From NCBI GenBank assembly GCA_026710155.1, contig JAPORQ010000005.1, forward strand, positions 1 to 54,195: a stretch of 54,195 bases of DNA. The letters run 5' to 3'. Made by a program: the position numbers and the translations under genes. The DNA is from Paracoccaceae bacterium (GTDB lineage Bacteria > Pseudomonadota > Alphaproteobacteria > Rhodobacterales > Rhodobacteraceae). This document shows, one piece after another, positions 25,561-35,842 of this stretch; the stretch's first letter is position 1, and the number at the start of each line of letters is the position of its first letter. The notes beneath the pieces are model-generated. The model ran no database searches and was not told where the DNA came from. It worked only from the letters and a program-made list of their open reading frames with translations.

Positions 25561-27717
25561 CTAATCAGAATCCTCTTCATCGCTTTCCTGCAGGTAAATC
25601 TTTGTTTCCTCGGGTATTTCGATGGTGAATTCCGTAAATTTCCCTACCTGTGAGTTAACGGTCAGCGTTCCGCCATGTTCCCTGACAATGTCATTTGTTA
25701 TGGCCAGGCCGAGTCCTGTTCCCTCATCAGTAGGTTTGGTCGTGAAGAAGGGGTTGAAAATCTTTTCCTTTATTTCATCAGGAATACCATCCCCATTGTC
25801 CCGGATGGTAATCTGAATCGTGCTATCTACCTGCAGGGTCTTGATTTTTAATTCAGGATGATAATCAGGGTTATTATTTTCTGCCTCCAATTGAATCCGT
25901 TTTTTATGTGTTGCATAACAGGCGTTGGTTACAATATTCAATATTACACGCCCGAAGTCCATGGGTATGACAAGAGCCTCTCCGACGTTTGGATCAAACT
26001 CCGAGACAATATGCACATTGAAACCCTCGGTGGTTGCCCGTGAACTGTGATAGGCCAGTTTTGCATGCTCGTCAACCAACTGGTTGATGGGTACCTTTTG
26101 AGCCTGTCCTTCACCCCTGCCCATACTTAACATGTCATGAACAATCCGGTCAGCCCTACTTCCATGACTTAGAATCTTTTCAAGGTTTTCCTTGATTATC
26201 GATGCTACATCCTTGATTTCCTCTATCAGCTCTTCTTGGTCCTCAATTTCCACAGCCTCTTCCAACTCATCAATCAACTCCAGAGAAGATTCAGAGAAAT
26301 TCTTCACAAAATTCAATGGATTCTTGATTTCATGTGCAACTCCAGCAGTCAATTCTCCCAAGGCTGCCAGTTTTTCACGCATGACAATTTGGTTTTGAGC
26401 CGTTTGCAGTTCTTCCAGTACTTTCTCAAGTTCCTGATTTTTACTGACTACCTCTTCGGCCAATTCTTCGACCAAATTCAACCTTTGGGCTTCAAGTGAA
26501 TTTTTGCGGAATACCTCCAGTGCTTCGGCCATTTCGGCAATTTCGTCCTTGCCCTTTACCACAACCTCCTCTTGAATGTCACCCGAAGCCATGGCCCGCA
26601 TTTTTATCGATAATTCCTCCAATCGTTTCAGAATGTGTTTTCCTACAAACAACCAGGCAATCAAAAAAGCCGATACAACACTTGCGATAGCAAGTATCAG
26701 AAGCAGTCTATTTGCTGCAGAAACAGTAGCATTGGCTTCTTCTATGGCCATGTTTGCCTGTTCATTGCTGCTGCTAACTATGGTCTCGACGTGATTGACC
26801 AGTTGGGCTGAAATGATCCTGTTTTGTTGTAACAACTCGGCCAGTCTATTTTGAATTCTTATTTCATCAATCCGAAGTTGAAAGCCATTTCCTTTGCCCG
26901 ATCCGTAAAGGTTCAGCGCATCAAAAAGCGGGAGAGTATCTACCAACACATTCACATTGTCAATTTCTTTCAAGGTTCTTTGAAGACCATCAATGGACGA
27001 TTCAAATTGATCCCTCAAGATAGTGATCAGGGCTATATCATTCTGTGTTGCTGCCTGTGCCAGCAATTGCAAGACAATATTGGTTTCTTTCTCCAGGTTG
27101 GACAGACGGCGGAATAAATTGATTTCCTTGTCGGAGCGATAAATTTCGGGATCTCCGATTCCCATGTCGAGACTCTCATATCCTGTCATCACATAAAAAA
27201 ACTGATTATCAATAAATGGTAGAAGGCCTCTTCTGATTTTCTGTTCAAGGCGACTAACCGAGATGGTAAATTTTTCTGTTTGGTCTCTAAGAACAAAAAT
27301 TTCCTTCATGAGAGTCTCTATCTCTTCGATATTCTGAGTCAATTCCTGGATGCTTTCAGTCAGAATATTCTCAAAAACGCTTTTGCTTTCCATCTCCAGG
27401 AGATTTTCCGTGATCCTCTCGAACTCCTCTAAATAGGTATCAATTTCTTCTGAAACATTTTTCAAATCGTTTTCGTTTTGGACCGTGGTCAATCTAGGAG
27501 CAACTGCACCCAAGGCCGAATTTGTTTTTGCCAGTCCGAATGCGGAGATTATCCCAGGAAGACTGACATTGTTCACCTCTTGTTGAGCTTCACCGACATT
27601 CTCAAATGAAAGCCAAGCAATTATGACAGCTGTCATTGTAATGAAAACAGTTACAAATATTGCCGTATATAACTGCGTTGACAGTTTGTAAATGCTAATG
27701 GCTGACCCCTTTGTCAT
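25561..27717 (-). CDS. Membrane sensor histidine kinase
   Basis: A 718-residue kinase. A first membrane segment is at about 15-37, then a large helical periplasmic domain to about 335, a second membrane segment (LLLILAIASVVSAFLIAWLF), then HAMP and a coiled coil. The phospho-acceptor motif is AGVAHEIKNPLNFVKNFSES near residue 470. The ATPase has VILNIVTNACYAT (N box), IRDNGDGIPDEI (G1) and GTGLGLAITND (G2). The start ATG overlaps the stop of the upstream binding-protein gene (TAATG), so sensor and binding protein are made together. It probably senses the ligand-loaded binding protein and phosphorylates the receiver-phosphatase encoded at 29000-30175. Confidence 0.9.
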   Translation of the reverse strand: MTKGSAISIYKLSTQLYTAIFVTVFITMTAVIIAWLSFENVGEAQQEVNNVSLPGIISAFGLAKTNSALGAVAPRLTTVQNENDLKNVSEEIDTYLEEFERITENLLEMESKSVFENILTESIQELTQNIEEIETLMKEIFVLRDQTEKFTISVSRLEQKIRRGLLPFIDNQFFYVMTGYESLDMGIGDPEIYRSDKEINLFRRLSNLEKETNIVLQLLAQAATQNDIALITILRDQFESSIDGLQRTLKEIDNVNVLVDTLPLFDALNLYGSGKGNGFQLRIDEIRIQNRLAELLQQNRIISAQLVNHVETIVSSSNEQANMAIEEANATVSAANRLLLILAIASVVSAFLIAWLFVGKHILKRLEELSIKMRAMASGDIQEEVVVKGKDEIAEMAEALEVFRKNSLEAQRLNLVEELAEEVVSKNQELEKVLEELQTAQNQIVMREKLAALGELTAGVAHEIKNPLNFVKNFSESSLELIDELEEAVEIEDQEELIEEIKDVASIIKENLEKILSHGSRADRIVHDMLSMGRGEGQAQKVPINQLVDEHAKLAYHSSRATTEGFNVHIVSEFDPNVGEALVIPMDFGRVILNIVTNACYATHKKRIQLEAENNNPDYHPELKIKTLQVDSTIQITIRDNGDGIPDEIKEKIFNPFFTTKPTDEGTGLGLAITNDIVREHGGTLTVNSQVGKFTEFTIEIPEETKIYLQESDEEDSD

Positions 27718-28934
27718 TATCGGGCACCCTGTGGATTATCCAAAAGGGATCGAACTGAGACAAATCCCTCTCCAGTAACCAGTTTTGTTAAAAAAACCTC
27801 ATCCAAACCTTGATTGTCAAATTCCCCAAAATTGAAACTCAGATCACCAATATTGATTTCATCGCTCTGGTTAAATTTATTCAAAAAGCATTCGCGATCA
27901 ATTTCGCGGCCACACTGTTCCAACGCCTCTATAGTAACCCTAGCAGCCAGATATCCTTCAAACGAACCAAAGCCATAGCTTTCACCCGGATTAAAATTTG
28001 ATATGGCTTCACGGTATTGCATCGCAATTTCAGAATCTGTGGCCAAGAAATCAGGCACGACCTGGGTCATGAATACATCCGGGAAATCCTTATCACCCAA
28101 AATCGAAGCCAGGGCATTTCCCCCAACAAAGGAAATGGTCATGAAGATTGGCTTGAAATCAACCTTGTGTGCCCATTCGATGGCTGTGGCTACAGGTTCA
28201 TAAGCCCCGACCACTATAATTGCCTCAGGATTCTTGATCAATAGATCGTAAAGAGCCGTTTTTACCGCATTGGTATTTCGGGGATATACGCTTGCTCCCA
28301 CCAATCGGAGGCCATAAATATTTAGGGCATTCATCGTCCCATTGTAGCCAACCCGCCCAAAGGAATCGTTCTGATAAAGGACTGCTATCCTTGATATTTT
28401 GCGATCCTGGGTTAACCGCTCAACCATTTCATTGATCTCCTGTTGGTAGGAGGCACGAATATTTACGACTGTCTCAAACCTATCCCTGTCTCTCAGGAAA
28501 CCCGCTCCGGTGAAAGGTGCTATGAATGGAACACCTGCTTCTTCACTTATACTTACAACTGCTCGTGAAGTGGGAGTTCCTACTTCACCAATGATGGCAA
28601 ATACATTCTGGTTTTTGATCAACTCTCTGGTATTGGATACTGCTCTGTCCGGTTCATAAAAATCATCAAGATGGATCAGATGGATTTCCCTACCATGCAC
28701 TCCACCGCTTGAGTTCACCTCTTCGAAGGCTGCCTGTATTCCAAGTCTCATGGCCTTGCCCAATTCACCTGCTGGACCGGTAAATGCCGCTGACTGTCCA
28801 AAGGTAATCCGGTTTTCATTTATACCTATATTTCCTATATTTTCCTGAGAATTCATGGGGTTGCCGAATATTCCAAGCAACATCAAAAAGGGGAAAAAAA
28901 TCAATTTCATCTGGTACTTGCGCATAAATTCCAT
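27717..28934 (-). CDS. Periplasmic branched-chain-amino-acid-type substrate-binding protein
   Basis: A 405-residue LivK-like protein with an N-terminal signal (KLIFFPFLMLLGIFG near residues 11-25). The first binding lobe starts RITFGQSAAFTGPAGELG, followed by FEEVNSSGGVHGREI and the lobe motif VFAIIGEVGTPTSRAV. No ABC permease or ATPase gene lies near it. The neighbours are a histidine kinase (overlapping) and a receiver-phosphatase, so its role is more likely sensory than transport, as in other sensor kinases that work with a binding protein. The ligand is unknown. Confidence 0.88.
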   Translation of the reverse strand: MEFMRKYQMKLIFFPFLMLLGIFGNPMNSQENIGNIGINENRITFGQSAAFTGPAGELGKAMRLGIQAAFEEVNSSGGVHGREIHLIHLDDFYEPDRAVSNTRELIKNQNVFAIIGEVGTPTSRAVVSISEEAGVPFIAPFTGAGFLRDRDRFETVVNIRASYQQEINEMVERLTQDRKISRIAVLYQNDSFGRVGYNGTMNALNIYGLRLVGASVYPRNTNAVKTALYDLLIKNPEAIIVVGAYEPVATAIEWAHKVDFKPIFMTISFVGGNALASILGDKDFPDVFMTQVVPDFLATDSEIAMQYREAISNFNPGESYGFGSFEGYLAARVTIEALEQCGREIDRECFLNKFNQSDEINIGDLSFNFGEFDNQGLDEVFLTKLVTGEGFVSVRSLLDNPQGAR

Positions 28935-28999
28935 TTAGTCTTCAAAATCGCTCTAAATTTATTAAGGGAACCTTAAATTCATTTCAATGATGCAATTAT

Positions 29000-30175
29000 T
29001 TAAACTCCGGGGCTGACCGGGCCATCATACCTAAGAGAAATACAGGTCAGATCATCAGATTGCGGAACATCCTTGGAAAATTCCCTAACGTTGCCCACTA
29101 TTGCTTCGTTGAACTGCGCTATATTCAAATCCTTGTTGGATTTTACGGCCTGTCTCAACCCATTTATTCCAAATAGTTCATCTTTTGAATTCATGGTTTC
29201 GGTTATACCATTTGTATAAAATACCACTCTATCATTTGGCTCAAGGGCAAATTGATGGTCTTTGAACTCAATTTCTTCAAACATCCCCAAGGCAACTCCA
29301 CTTTCCGCTGTTAAAAACATTGAACTACCATCCGGCTTTACGATCAAAGGTGGATTATGTCCTCCATTGGAATAGGAGATCTGTCCTGTTATGGTATCAA
29401 CTACACAATAAAAAACGGATACAAACATACCGGTCAGATTGTCTTCAACCAACAATCGGTTGACCTCCTTCAATACATCACTGGGATTTTTATTGCCAAT
29501 AGCCGCGCCTTTTATCAATGTTCTGCTCGACATCATGAACATTGCAGCCGGCACTCCCCTGCCAGAAACATCAGCAATTACAACGCCGAATTTGCCTTCT
29601 CCACAATTGATTATATCAAAAAAGTCCCCTCCTACATTCTTGGCAGATAATATTGTACCTGCAAGTTTGTAGTTCTCTCCACTGGGAAAGATTCTCGGTA
29701 AAATCGATTGCTGCATTTTATCAGCAATTGACAGTTCATTATTGATTGAGGTCAGTTTGTCCCTCGCTGCCAAGGCATCACGCCAAAGCTCAAGGTGTTT
29801 GGCTGTCCGCTCAATGGTTGTTTTCAAGTCCATAAAATCAATCGGTTTGGTAATAAAATCAAAGGCCCCCCGATTCATGGCCTTCCTGATGTTTTTCATA
29901 TCACCGTAAGCCGAAACAATAACCGATCTGATGTTGGGATTTACACTTGGTATTTGTTCAAGGAGAGTCAAGCCATCCATCTTCGGCATGTTTATGTCCG
30001 AAAGAACAATATCAATATCCTCATCCTCATTTAACTTGTCAAGAGCTAAAATGCCATCACTTGCAAAAGCAAATTCGTAGGTATTGTTCCTTATTTCCCG
30101 GCGCATTCTCTGGAGGACCAAAGGTTGCAGGTCCGGTTCGTCATCAACTACTAGAATCTTGTGAGGTTTTGACAT
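29000..30175 (-). CDS. Response regulator with PP2C/SpoIIE-type phosphatase output
   Basis: About 390 residues from the ATG near 30175; an in-frame GTG at 30247 would add 24 residues unlike the family. The receiver domain (1-125) has KILVVDDEPD, the phospho-aspartate in VLSDINMPKMDGL, then VSAYG and TKPIDF. A short coiled linker follows. The phosphatase domain (about 170-385) has NVGGDFFDIIN and VIADVSGRGVPAAMFM with the metal-binding aspartates. RsbU-like proteins of this build dephosphorylate anti-anti-sigma factors, but no such partner or anti-sigma factor is encoded nearby. Sixty-five bases separate it from the binding-protein gene, on the same strand. Confidence 0.9.
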   Translation of the reverse strand: MSKPHKILVVDDEPDLQPLVLQRMRREIRNNTYEFAFASDGILALDKLNEDEDIDIVLSDINMPKMDGLTLLEQIPSVNPNIRSVIVSAYGDMKNIRKAMNRGAFDFITKPIDFMDLKTTIERTAKHLELWRDALAARDKLTSINNELSIADKMQQSILPRIFPSGENYKLAGTILSAKNVGGDFFDIINCGEGKFGVVIADVSGRGVPAAMFMMSSRTLIKGAAIGNKNPSDVLKEVNRLLVEDNLTGMFVSVFYCVVDTITGQISYSNGGHNPPLIVKPDGSSMFLTAESGVALGMFEEIEFKDHQFALEPNDRVVFYTNGITETMNSKDELFGINGLRQAVKSNKDLNIAQFNEAIVGNVREFSKDVPQSDDLTCISLRYDGPVSPGV

Positions 30176-30411
30176 GAAAATCCATTCCCTTAAATATAAA
30201 TCCGCTTGACTTGATTGTCCCAATTCTTGAATTTTGGACAATACCACCGCTAGCGGTTATGTGTTTATATGAAAATAAGTAATTAAATATACATATTTTT
30301 TTTGCGATAGAAAGTGTAGCAATTCAATACATTGATCATATGCCTGCATTTAAACACAGTAAAAGACCATCCATTTAAAAATCCGCTGCAATTTGATGTA
30401 AATTTATTGGG

Positions 30412-31131
30412 ATGTTTATGAAGTTGACTGGCTACAAGGTGTTATCCTTCGATTGTTATGGAACACTTATTGATTGGGAAACCGGTATTCTTGAAAATTT
30501 ATGCCCCCTGATTCAAAAACTCGATTATAGTCCCATACCAGACAAGGTCTTGGAAACACATGCAAAATTTGAAGCCAAAACCCAATCCTTGCATCCGGAT
30601 CTGAAATACCCCCAACTTTTGTCTAGGGTGTATGAGCAAATAGCTGCTGAGTGGAATATCAACATTGATCCCAACGAAAGCAGGAATTACGGCAATTCTG
30701 TAGGTGCCTGGCCTGTCTTTGATGATTCTCCATCTGCACTGAAAACCTTGAAGAAACATTTCCAATTGGTGATCCTTTCAAATGTGGATAACTCCAGTTT
30801 CACCAAATCAAATAACAGATTGGAAGTTGAATTTGATGATATCATCACGGCTGAGGATGTAGGTTCCTACAAACCCAACCCGAATAATTTTAGATTCATG
30901 CTGGGAAAGCTTGCTCAAAAGGGAATTGAAAAGCATGAAATACTTCACGTTGCCGAGAGCCTTTTTCATGATCACATTCCTGCAAACAAATTTGAACTGG
31001 ACAATTGCCGGATTTACAGGAGGCACCGGAAAGTAGGGTATGGTGCTACAAAAAATCCCGGAAAAATGCCCACATTCAACTTCGGGTTCAATAGTATGAA
31101 AGAATTGGCTGATGCTGTTGAGAATATGTAA
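30412..31131 (+). CDS. HAD-superfamily hydrolase, haloacid dehalogenase type II-like
   Basis: A 239-residue HAD enzyme. The nucleophile motif is LSFDCYGTLIDWE, motif II is VILSNVDNSSF, the lysine lies in DVGSYKPNPNNF, and a late VAESLFHDHIPA replaces the usual acidic DD motif. This arrangement is close to the type II 2-haloacid dehalogenases, but many such proteins act on other substrates. Two ATGs lie six bases apart (30412, 30418). It is divergent from the receiver-phosphatase gene, with about 240 bp of AT-rich DNA between them. Confidence 0.83.
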   Translation: MFMKLTGYKVLSFDCYGTLIDWETGILENLCPLIQKLDYSPIPDKVLETHAKFEAKTQSLHPDLKYPQLLSRVYEQIAAEWNINIDPNESRNYGNSVGAWPVFDDSPSALKTLKKHFQLVILSNVDNSSFTKSNNRLEVEFDDIITAEDVGSYKPNPNNFRFMLGKLAQKGIEKHEILHVAESLFHDHIPANKFELDNCRIYRRHRKVGYGATKNPGKMPTFNFGFNSMKELADAVENM

Positions 31132-31362
31132 ATAACGGCGAAATGAAAAACTAGTTCAAGTTATTGCATTATTAATGTACAATATCTTTTGAACATTTGC
31201 TTTGTCAGTAAATTGGTTTGGCAGTTCTTCGGAATTGCATTTCTTGTTCATGACTTGGTGATGTATTGGGGGAATGGTTGTAGGGTTTATTTTGTTGACT
31301 TAAGTTCACACTACAATTCAGCAAGCATTTCTCTGTTAAACTGTGTATTTTAGGAGAAAATT

Positions 31363-32724
31363 ATGGGGAATAATCTTGATGCATTGACCACGATTTTTAC
31401 CGAGTTCTATTATTGGTTGACTGTGGCTTTGATGTTTTTGATTCACGTAGGTTTCTGCATGTATGAAGTCGGTGCTAGCAGGCGTCGCAACCATATGCAT
31501 ACCCTGTTAAAAAATTCAATGTTGATACCTTTGGTCACCATTACCTTCTTTTTCTTCGGTTGGTGGATTTATTGGGCATTTCCAAATGGCCCATTCATTA
31601 CCGGGGGCATTGAATGGGAAGCAGCAAATGCCAATTCGCCTGTTTCCGATATTATGGGGACCAATCTAAGCGATCGAATAACCGGCGTGTTCTGGGCTGC
31701 ATTTTTGCTCTTTTCCTGGACTGCAGCATCTATTGTATCAGGTTCGGTGATAGAAAGAATCAATTCCGGGGCTTTTTGGATTCTGGCAGTATTGATTGGG
31801 TCAGGCGCCTGGATAATCGATGCGGCCTGGGGTTGGCATTACCAAGGTTGGATGGTTCAACTTCTTGGTTATCATGATGCCTATGCCAGTGGAGTAATTC
31901 ATGCTGTTGCTGGTGGATTTGCCCTGGGGGTATTGGTCGTTCTTGGACCAAGATTGGGTAAATTTGCTGCTGATGGGAAACCGAGGGATATACTTCCCCA
32001 CAACCCATGGCTGGTTTGTATAGGTTTGTTCCTGATCTACACCGGATTTTGGGGTTTCTATGTTGCCTGTAACGTACCCTTGATTTCTCCAGAAGCGATC
32101 GGTGGACAAATTACCGGGGAAACCTGGACTGCGACAACGATTTATTTGACCCCCACCACTCTGGGAGCCATTACCTTCAATTTCCTCATGTCCCTTTCCG
32201 GAGGCATGATGATGGGATACTTTGTTTCCAAGGGGAATGCTTTCTGGACGTACTCGGGTGGATTGGCTGGAATCATTACGGCCTCGGCCGGCAATGATCT
32301 GTACCATCCGATACAGGCCATGATCATCGGTGGTGTAGGAACATACATTGCCTACAAGTTGCATTATTGGGTTGAAAACAAGTTCAAGATCGATGATGCC
32401 GTAGGTGCTGTTGCTGTCCATGGTTATGCGGGTTTCATCGGCTTGGTCATCTGTGGATTTGTACTTTGGGGACATCCAAGTTCACCTTACGAGGGTTATG
32501 CTGCAATCAATCCATTGGGTAACTTCATTGGTGCCATCATCATGTTTGGTGTACTGGGTTTTCTGCCGGGATATATTGCTTCCAAGATTCTTCATGCCTT
32601 TGGATTGTTGAGAATTCCAAAGGAAGTTGAATTGATGGGGCTTGATTTCGGGACTGCCCAGGAGGAAGAAGCGGCCGCAAGGGAAGTCCGTGAAGCAGAA
32701 ATTGCCATGGCAAATGGCAAATAA
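31363..32724 (+). CDS. amt: Ammonium transporter (Amt family)
   Basis: A 453-residue inner-membrane channel of the Amt/Rh family with about eleven membrane segments and no obvious cleavable signal. The twin pore histidines are seen in GVIHAVAGGFALGV near residue 180 and VAVHGYAGFIGL near residue 347. The gating-phenylalanine region is less clear. The N-terminus FMYEVGASRRRNH-like sequence (CMYEVGASRRRNHMH) places it in the divergent Amt branch rather than classical AmtB. A ribosome-binding AGGAG precedes the ATG at 31363. No glnK/glnB gene follows; instead there is a small membrane protein gene, then a terminator. I see no sigma-54 promoter upstream. Confidence 0.9.
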   Translation: MGNNLDALTTIFTEFYYWLTVALMFLIHVGFCMYEVGASRRRNHMHTLLKNSMLIPLVTITFFFFGWWIYWAFPNGPFITGGIEWEAANANSPVSDIMGTNLSDRITGVFWAAFLLFSWTAASIVSGSVIERINSGAFWILAVLIGSGAWIIDAAWGWHYQGWMVQLLGYHDAYASGVIHAVAGGFALGVLVVLGPRLGKFAADGKPRDILPHNPWLVCIGLFLIYTGFWGFYVACNVPLISPEAIGGQITGETWTATTIYLTPTTLGAITFNFLMSLSGGMMMGYFVSKGNAFWTYSGGLAGIITASAGNDLYHPIQAMIIGGVGTYIAYKLHYWVENKFKIDDAVGAVAVHGYAGFIGLVICGFVLWGHPSSPYEGYAAINPLGNFIGAIIMFGVLGFLPGYIASKILHAFGLLRIPKEVELMGLDFGTAQEEEAAAREVREAEIAMANGK

Positions 32725-32744
32725 CTTTTAGAAAGGAGTAAATC

Positions 32745-32966
32745 ATGAATACAACCGGAGTATCATCCTGGGCGGTAGACCTCGCTGATGTTGGGGCTAT
32801 TTATCCCTTTCAGGGTTTGGAATTGATCCTGCTCATCATTGCCTTGATTTTCTGGATTTGGTGGCATATCGCCACTTTCCGCATGGAATTTGATCGACAA
32901 GATGAAAAAATCCGCAAATATGGCAATTCTGAACATATCACCAACGCCATAGAAAATGACAAGTAG
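32745..32966 (+). CDS. Small single-span membrane protein paired with Amt
   Basis: A 73-residue protein with one membrane helix (LELILLIIALIFWIWWHIATF, residues about 26-46) and a charged cytoplasmic tail (RQDEKIRKYG). It starts 20 bases after amt with a strong AAAGGAG, and the shared terminator follows it. It is thus co-transcribed with the transporter and may be an accessory or regulatory subunit. No named family was recognised. Confidence 0.75.
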   Translation: MNTTGVSSWAVDLADVGAIYPFQGLELILLIIALIFWIWWHIATFRMEFDRQDEKIRKYGNSEHITNAIENDK

Positions 32967-32984
32967 TCATCTTGGTCTACTTAA

Positions 32985-33015
32985 TCAGGGGGCTTCTAAT
33001 GCCCCCTGACTTTTT
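32985..33015 (+). terminator. Rho-independent terminator after the amt operon
   Basis: A perfect 9-bp stem TCAGGGGGC / GCCCCCTGA with loop TTCTAAT is followed by CTTTTT. It lies 18 bases after the stop of the small membrane protein gene. Confidence 0.93.
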
Positions 33016-33368
33016 CAATACATATTGATTTACAGACCTAACTTTTAATTGAATAATCACATTAATTTATGATTAAAAGTATTTAACGATGCCAATAACC
33101 TATAAGTGGAAAGGGTTACAGCACTTGAAATTGGCAAGAAGATATTGTTTGTTTCTTTTTCACATGAACCTGGTTGGGATTAGAAAATGAAGGGTTGTAG
33201 AATCAATTTTTTGAAAATTTTGTATCCAAATTAAGTGCTTAATCAAGAAGAATGGAAACGGAAGTTATTGAATTAATTCTATCTTTTGTATTCTTGGAAT
33301 AACTTGTTCGTACATCACCCGGTCATACATTTCATTCTAACAGCCATAACTTAGCAAAAGGAAATTTT
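33016..33368. other. AT-rich spacer before the R-M relic
   Basis: About 350 bases with no frame that looks coding on either strand and no recognisable RNA gene. It probably marks the left boundary of the imported R-M segment and would hold its promoter. An AAAAGGAAATTTT just before a GTG at 33369 looks like the ribosome-binding site of the broken endonuclease gene. Confidence 0.55.
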
Positions 33369-34060
33369 GTGAAATCGAAATCATCAGATTCACGATCTTC
33401 AGAATACCAAAAATTAGGGCCAAGGGTCAATCAAAACGACTTCAAAGTCAACACGAATTGGCTAGTGGTTCCCTTGGCATATTTGGCAAGGAGGCCAAAC
33501 TTCATGATATGTGAATCCACGAAGTAAAAGAACAAATCCTTGAGAAATTGAAACACGAACACCCCGAACTGTCCTTCCGTCATCGTGGAGAAATCACAAA
33601 AAAAAGAAATTCACGAACGGCTCGCGGAAATTGACCCTGGTCTTGGTCAAGTGCTAGTTGTCGAAAATGCCACAATTAAACCGGATGGTGTTATCATTGA
33701 GGTTTTGGATCATTCCAACCGATACAGAGCAGTTCTTGTTAGTGAATCCAAGCATCAAGGAAATGATGTTGAAAAAATCCGAGCAGGAATAAAACAAGGC
33801 AAAAACAAGAACCAAGATCGGATGGTTGCAGGAAACGCAATAGAACGCGTCCACAAGAATATCCGGGAAGTGAGGAACCTAATGCTTAACGAAGTTCATT
33901 TTCCTTATGTGGTTTTTCTACAAGGCTTGAACTTTGCTACAACAACATTCTTTGTTGAATCTCCAGAAGGTCGGTTGGTCAAAATTCCACATGACGCAGG
34001 GAACCTCAACCGTATTGATCGTGTTACAGGAAGTATTTATGGCATGGAGATTAATAAAAA

Positions 34061-34640
34061 CGGGATTACATATTTGATTAAGCAGGTTTACAATTTTCCT
34101 TCCGATCCGGATAATCCCACCTGATGAAACTTGGAGATGTCGCAGAGTTCCAAAGAGGAATCCCGATCACGCGGAAGGATGTTGTCGAAGGGGATGTTCC
34201 GGTTGTTTCAGGGTGAAGGAAGCCCGCATGTTTCCACAATGAGTCCAATCGCGAAGGGGAGGTGATAGCCGTCGCCGGATCGGGAGTGCATGCAGGTTTT
34301 GTGGGTTTCCGGACGGTTCCCGTCCGGCTGTCCATTTCCTTTTCAATCCATGCCGGCAATTCCATTCTGCTGCCAAGACACCTGCATTGGTTTTTGAGAA
34401 GGAGGTGACACCACATTCACCACCTGAATGAAGGTGCCGGTGTTCCCCATGTATACATCAGAGACCTGCAAACCATTCCAATATCCCCCCATCGAGGAAC
34501 AGGCGGGGATTGTTGGAAAACTGGATTGCTGGGAGGAATTGACGAGGGAAATCGAATTGAGGCAATCCCGGTTTGGGCATTATCTTGACAAACTGGTGGA
34601 TTGATCGCTTCAGGTGTGCTTAATCAAATATGTAATCCCG
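34061..34640 (+). mobile_element. 580-bp HsdS-carrying element with 24-bp perfect inverted repeats and 8-bp target duplication
   Basis: The left end CGGGATTACATATTTGATTA plus AGCA (34061-34084) is the exact reverse complement of 34617-34640. Both ends are flanked by AATAAAAA (34053-34060 and 34641-34648). The internal sequence carries only a decayed HsdS-like gene on the plus strand and no transposase, so it is non-autonomous. Eight-base duplications occur in several families (for example IS1595, IS66, IS256); I cannot assign one. A related end is at window position 60-80, also inside an endonuclease gene. Confidence 0.9.
34124..34604 (+). pseudogene. Type I restriction specificity subunit (HsdS) half-gene, decayed
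   Basis: The ATG at 34124 opens MKLGDVAEFQRGIPITRKDV, typical of the start of an HsdS target-recognition domain. It is followed, past a TGA at 34214 where a glycine codon is expected, by KPACFHNESNREGEVIAV. A second TGA is at 34406. After a C6 run at 34485-34490 the frame shifts and reads EEQAGIVGKLDCWEELTREI, the helical spacer region, ending KLVD at 34602. It is one recognition domain with one helix, a half-subunit. There is no hsdM or hsdR nearby. It is the sole cargo of the 580-bp element. Confidence 0.75.
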
Positions 34641-34824
34641 AATAAAAACCATTGCCAGAATATTTATGTTGAATTAGATGGAAAGGTACCAATGCTTCAA
34701 GTAGCTTCATTCTATTTCCAAAGTAAACCATGGAATGCAGAGGATATGGCTGAAGTTCTTTGGGACATGGTTATGACCTCCCCAAATATTCAGTCAGATT
34801 CCCTACCGAAAAGAAGAAAATAAA

Positions 34825-35651
<827 letters not shown>

Positions 35652-35842
35652 TGAGAACTTGATAAACCCGCTGCCTACTTTCGAGTTGAGTGAAAGTCTA
35701 AATTCAAGTCATCCAGTATTTACTTCTATCAAGCATCAAGTCTCTCCGACCAGGACAAGCAAAGCATTCTTTACAATTTCAATAAATATACCGAAACCGG
35801 GATTTATAACTGAGTCATTGCATAAAACCGGTTTGATGTTCT

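Larger units (their letters stand above)
33369..34823 (+). pseudogene. EcoRI/RsrI-family (GAATTC) restriction endonuclease, dead and split by an element
   Basis: Pieces in several frames together follow the EcoRI fold in order. From about 33422 the frame gives GQSKRLQSQHELASGSLGIF, a TGA at 33512 interrupts LHDM/IHEV, and PELSFRHRGEITKK reaches an A8 run at 33598-33605 with one base too many. The next frame (to 34060) gives IKPDGVIIEV, LVSESKHQG and AGNAIERVHKNIRE, which keep the catalytic Asp, Glu and Lys of EcoRI. The C-terminal part resumes at 34641 with PMLQVASFYFQSKPWNAED. Removing the 580-bp element plus one AATAAAAA joins MEINKN to HCQNIYVELDG in frame. The family assignment is from remembered EcoRI/RsrI sequences. 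Confidence 0.82.

Noticed and set aside
31132-31362. Sigma-54 promoter before amt
   Set aside because: TGGCAG and TTGCA pieces are present, but their spacing (15 bases between GG and GC) does not fit the required 10.
33585-34060. Intact 179-residue EcoRI-like protein starting at the GTG at 33585
   Set aside because: The homologous N-terminus continues upstream in another frame. The GTG only arises because the frame after the A8 run stays open backward for a few codons, and the C-terminus is replaced by element sequence.
60-34640. CRISPR array or tandem repeat based on the shared TCAAATATGTAATCCC
   Set aside because: Only two copies exist, 34 kb apart, each at an element end. There is no regular spacing.
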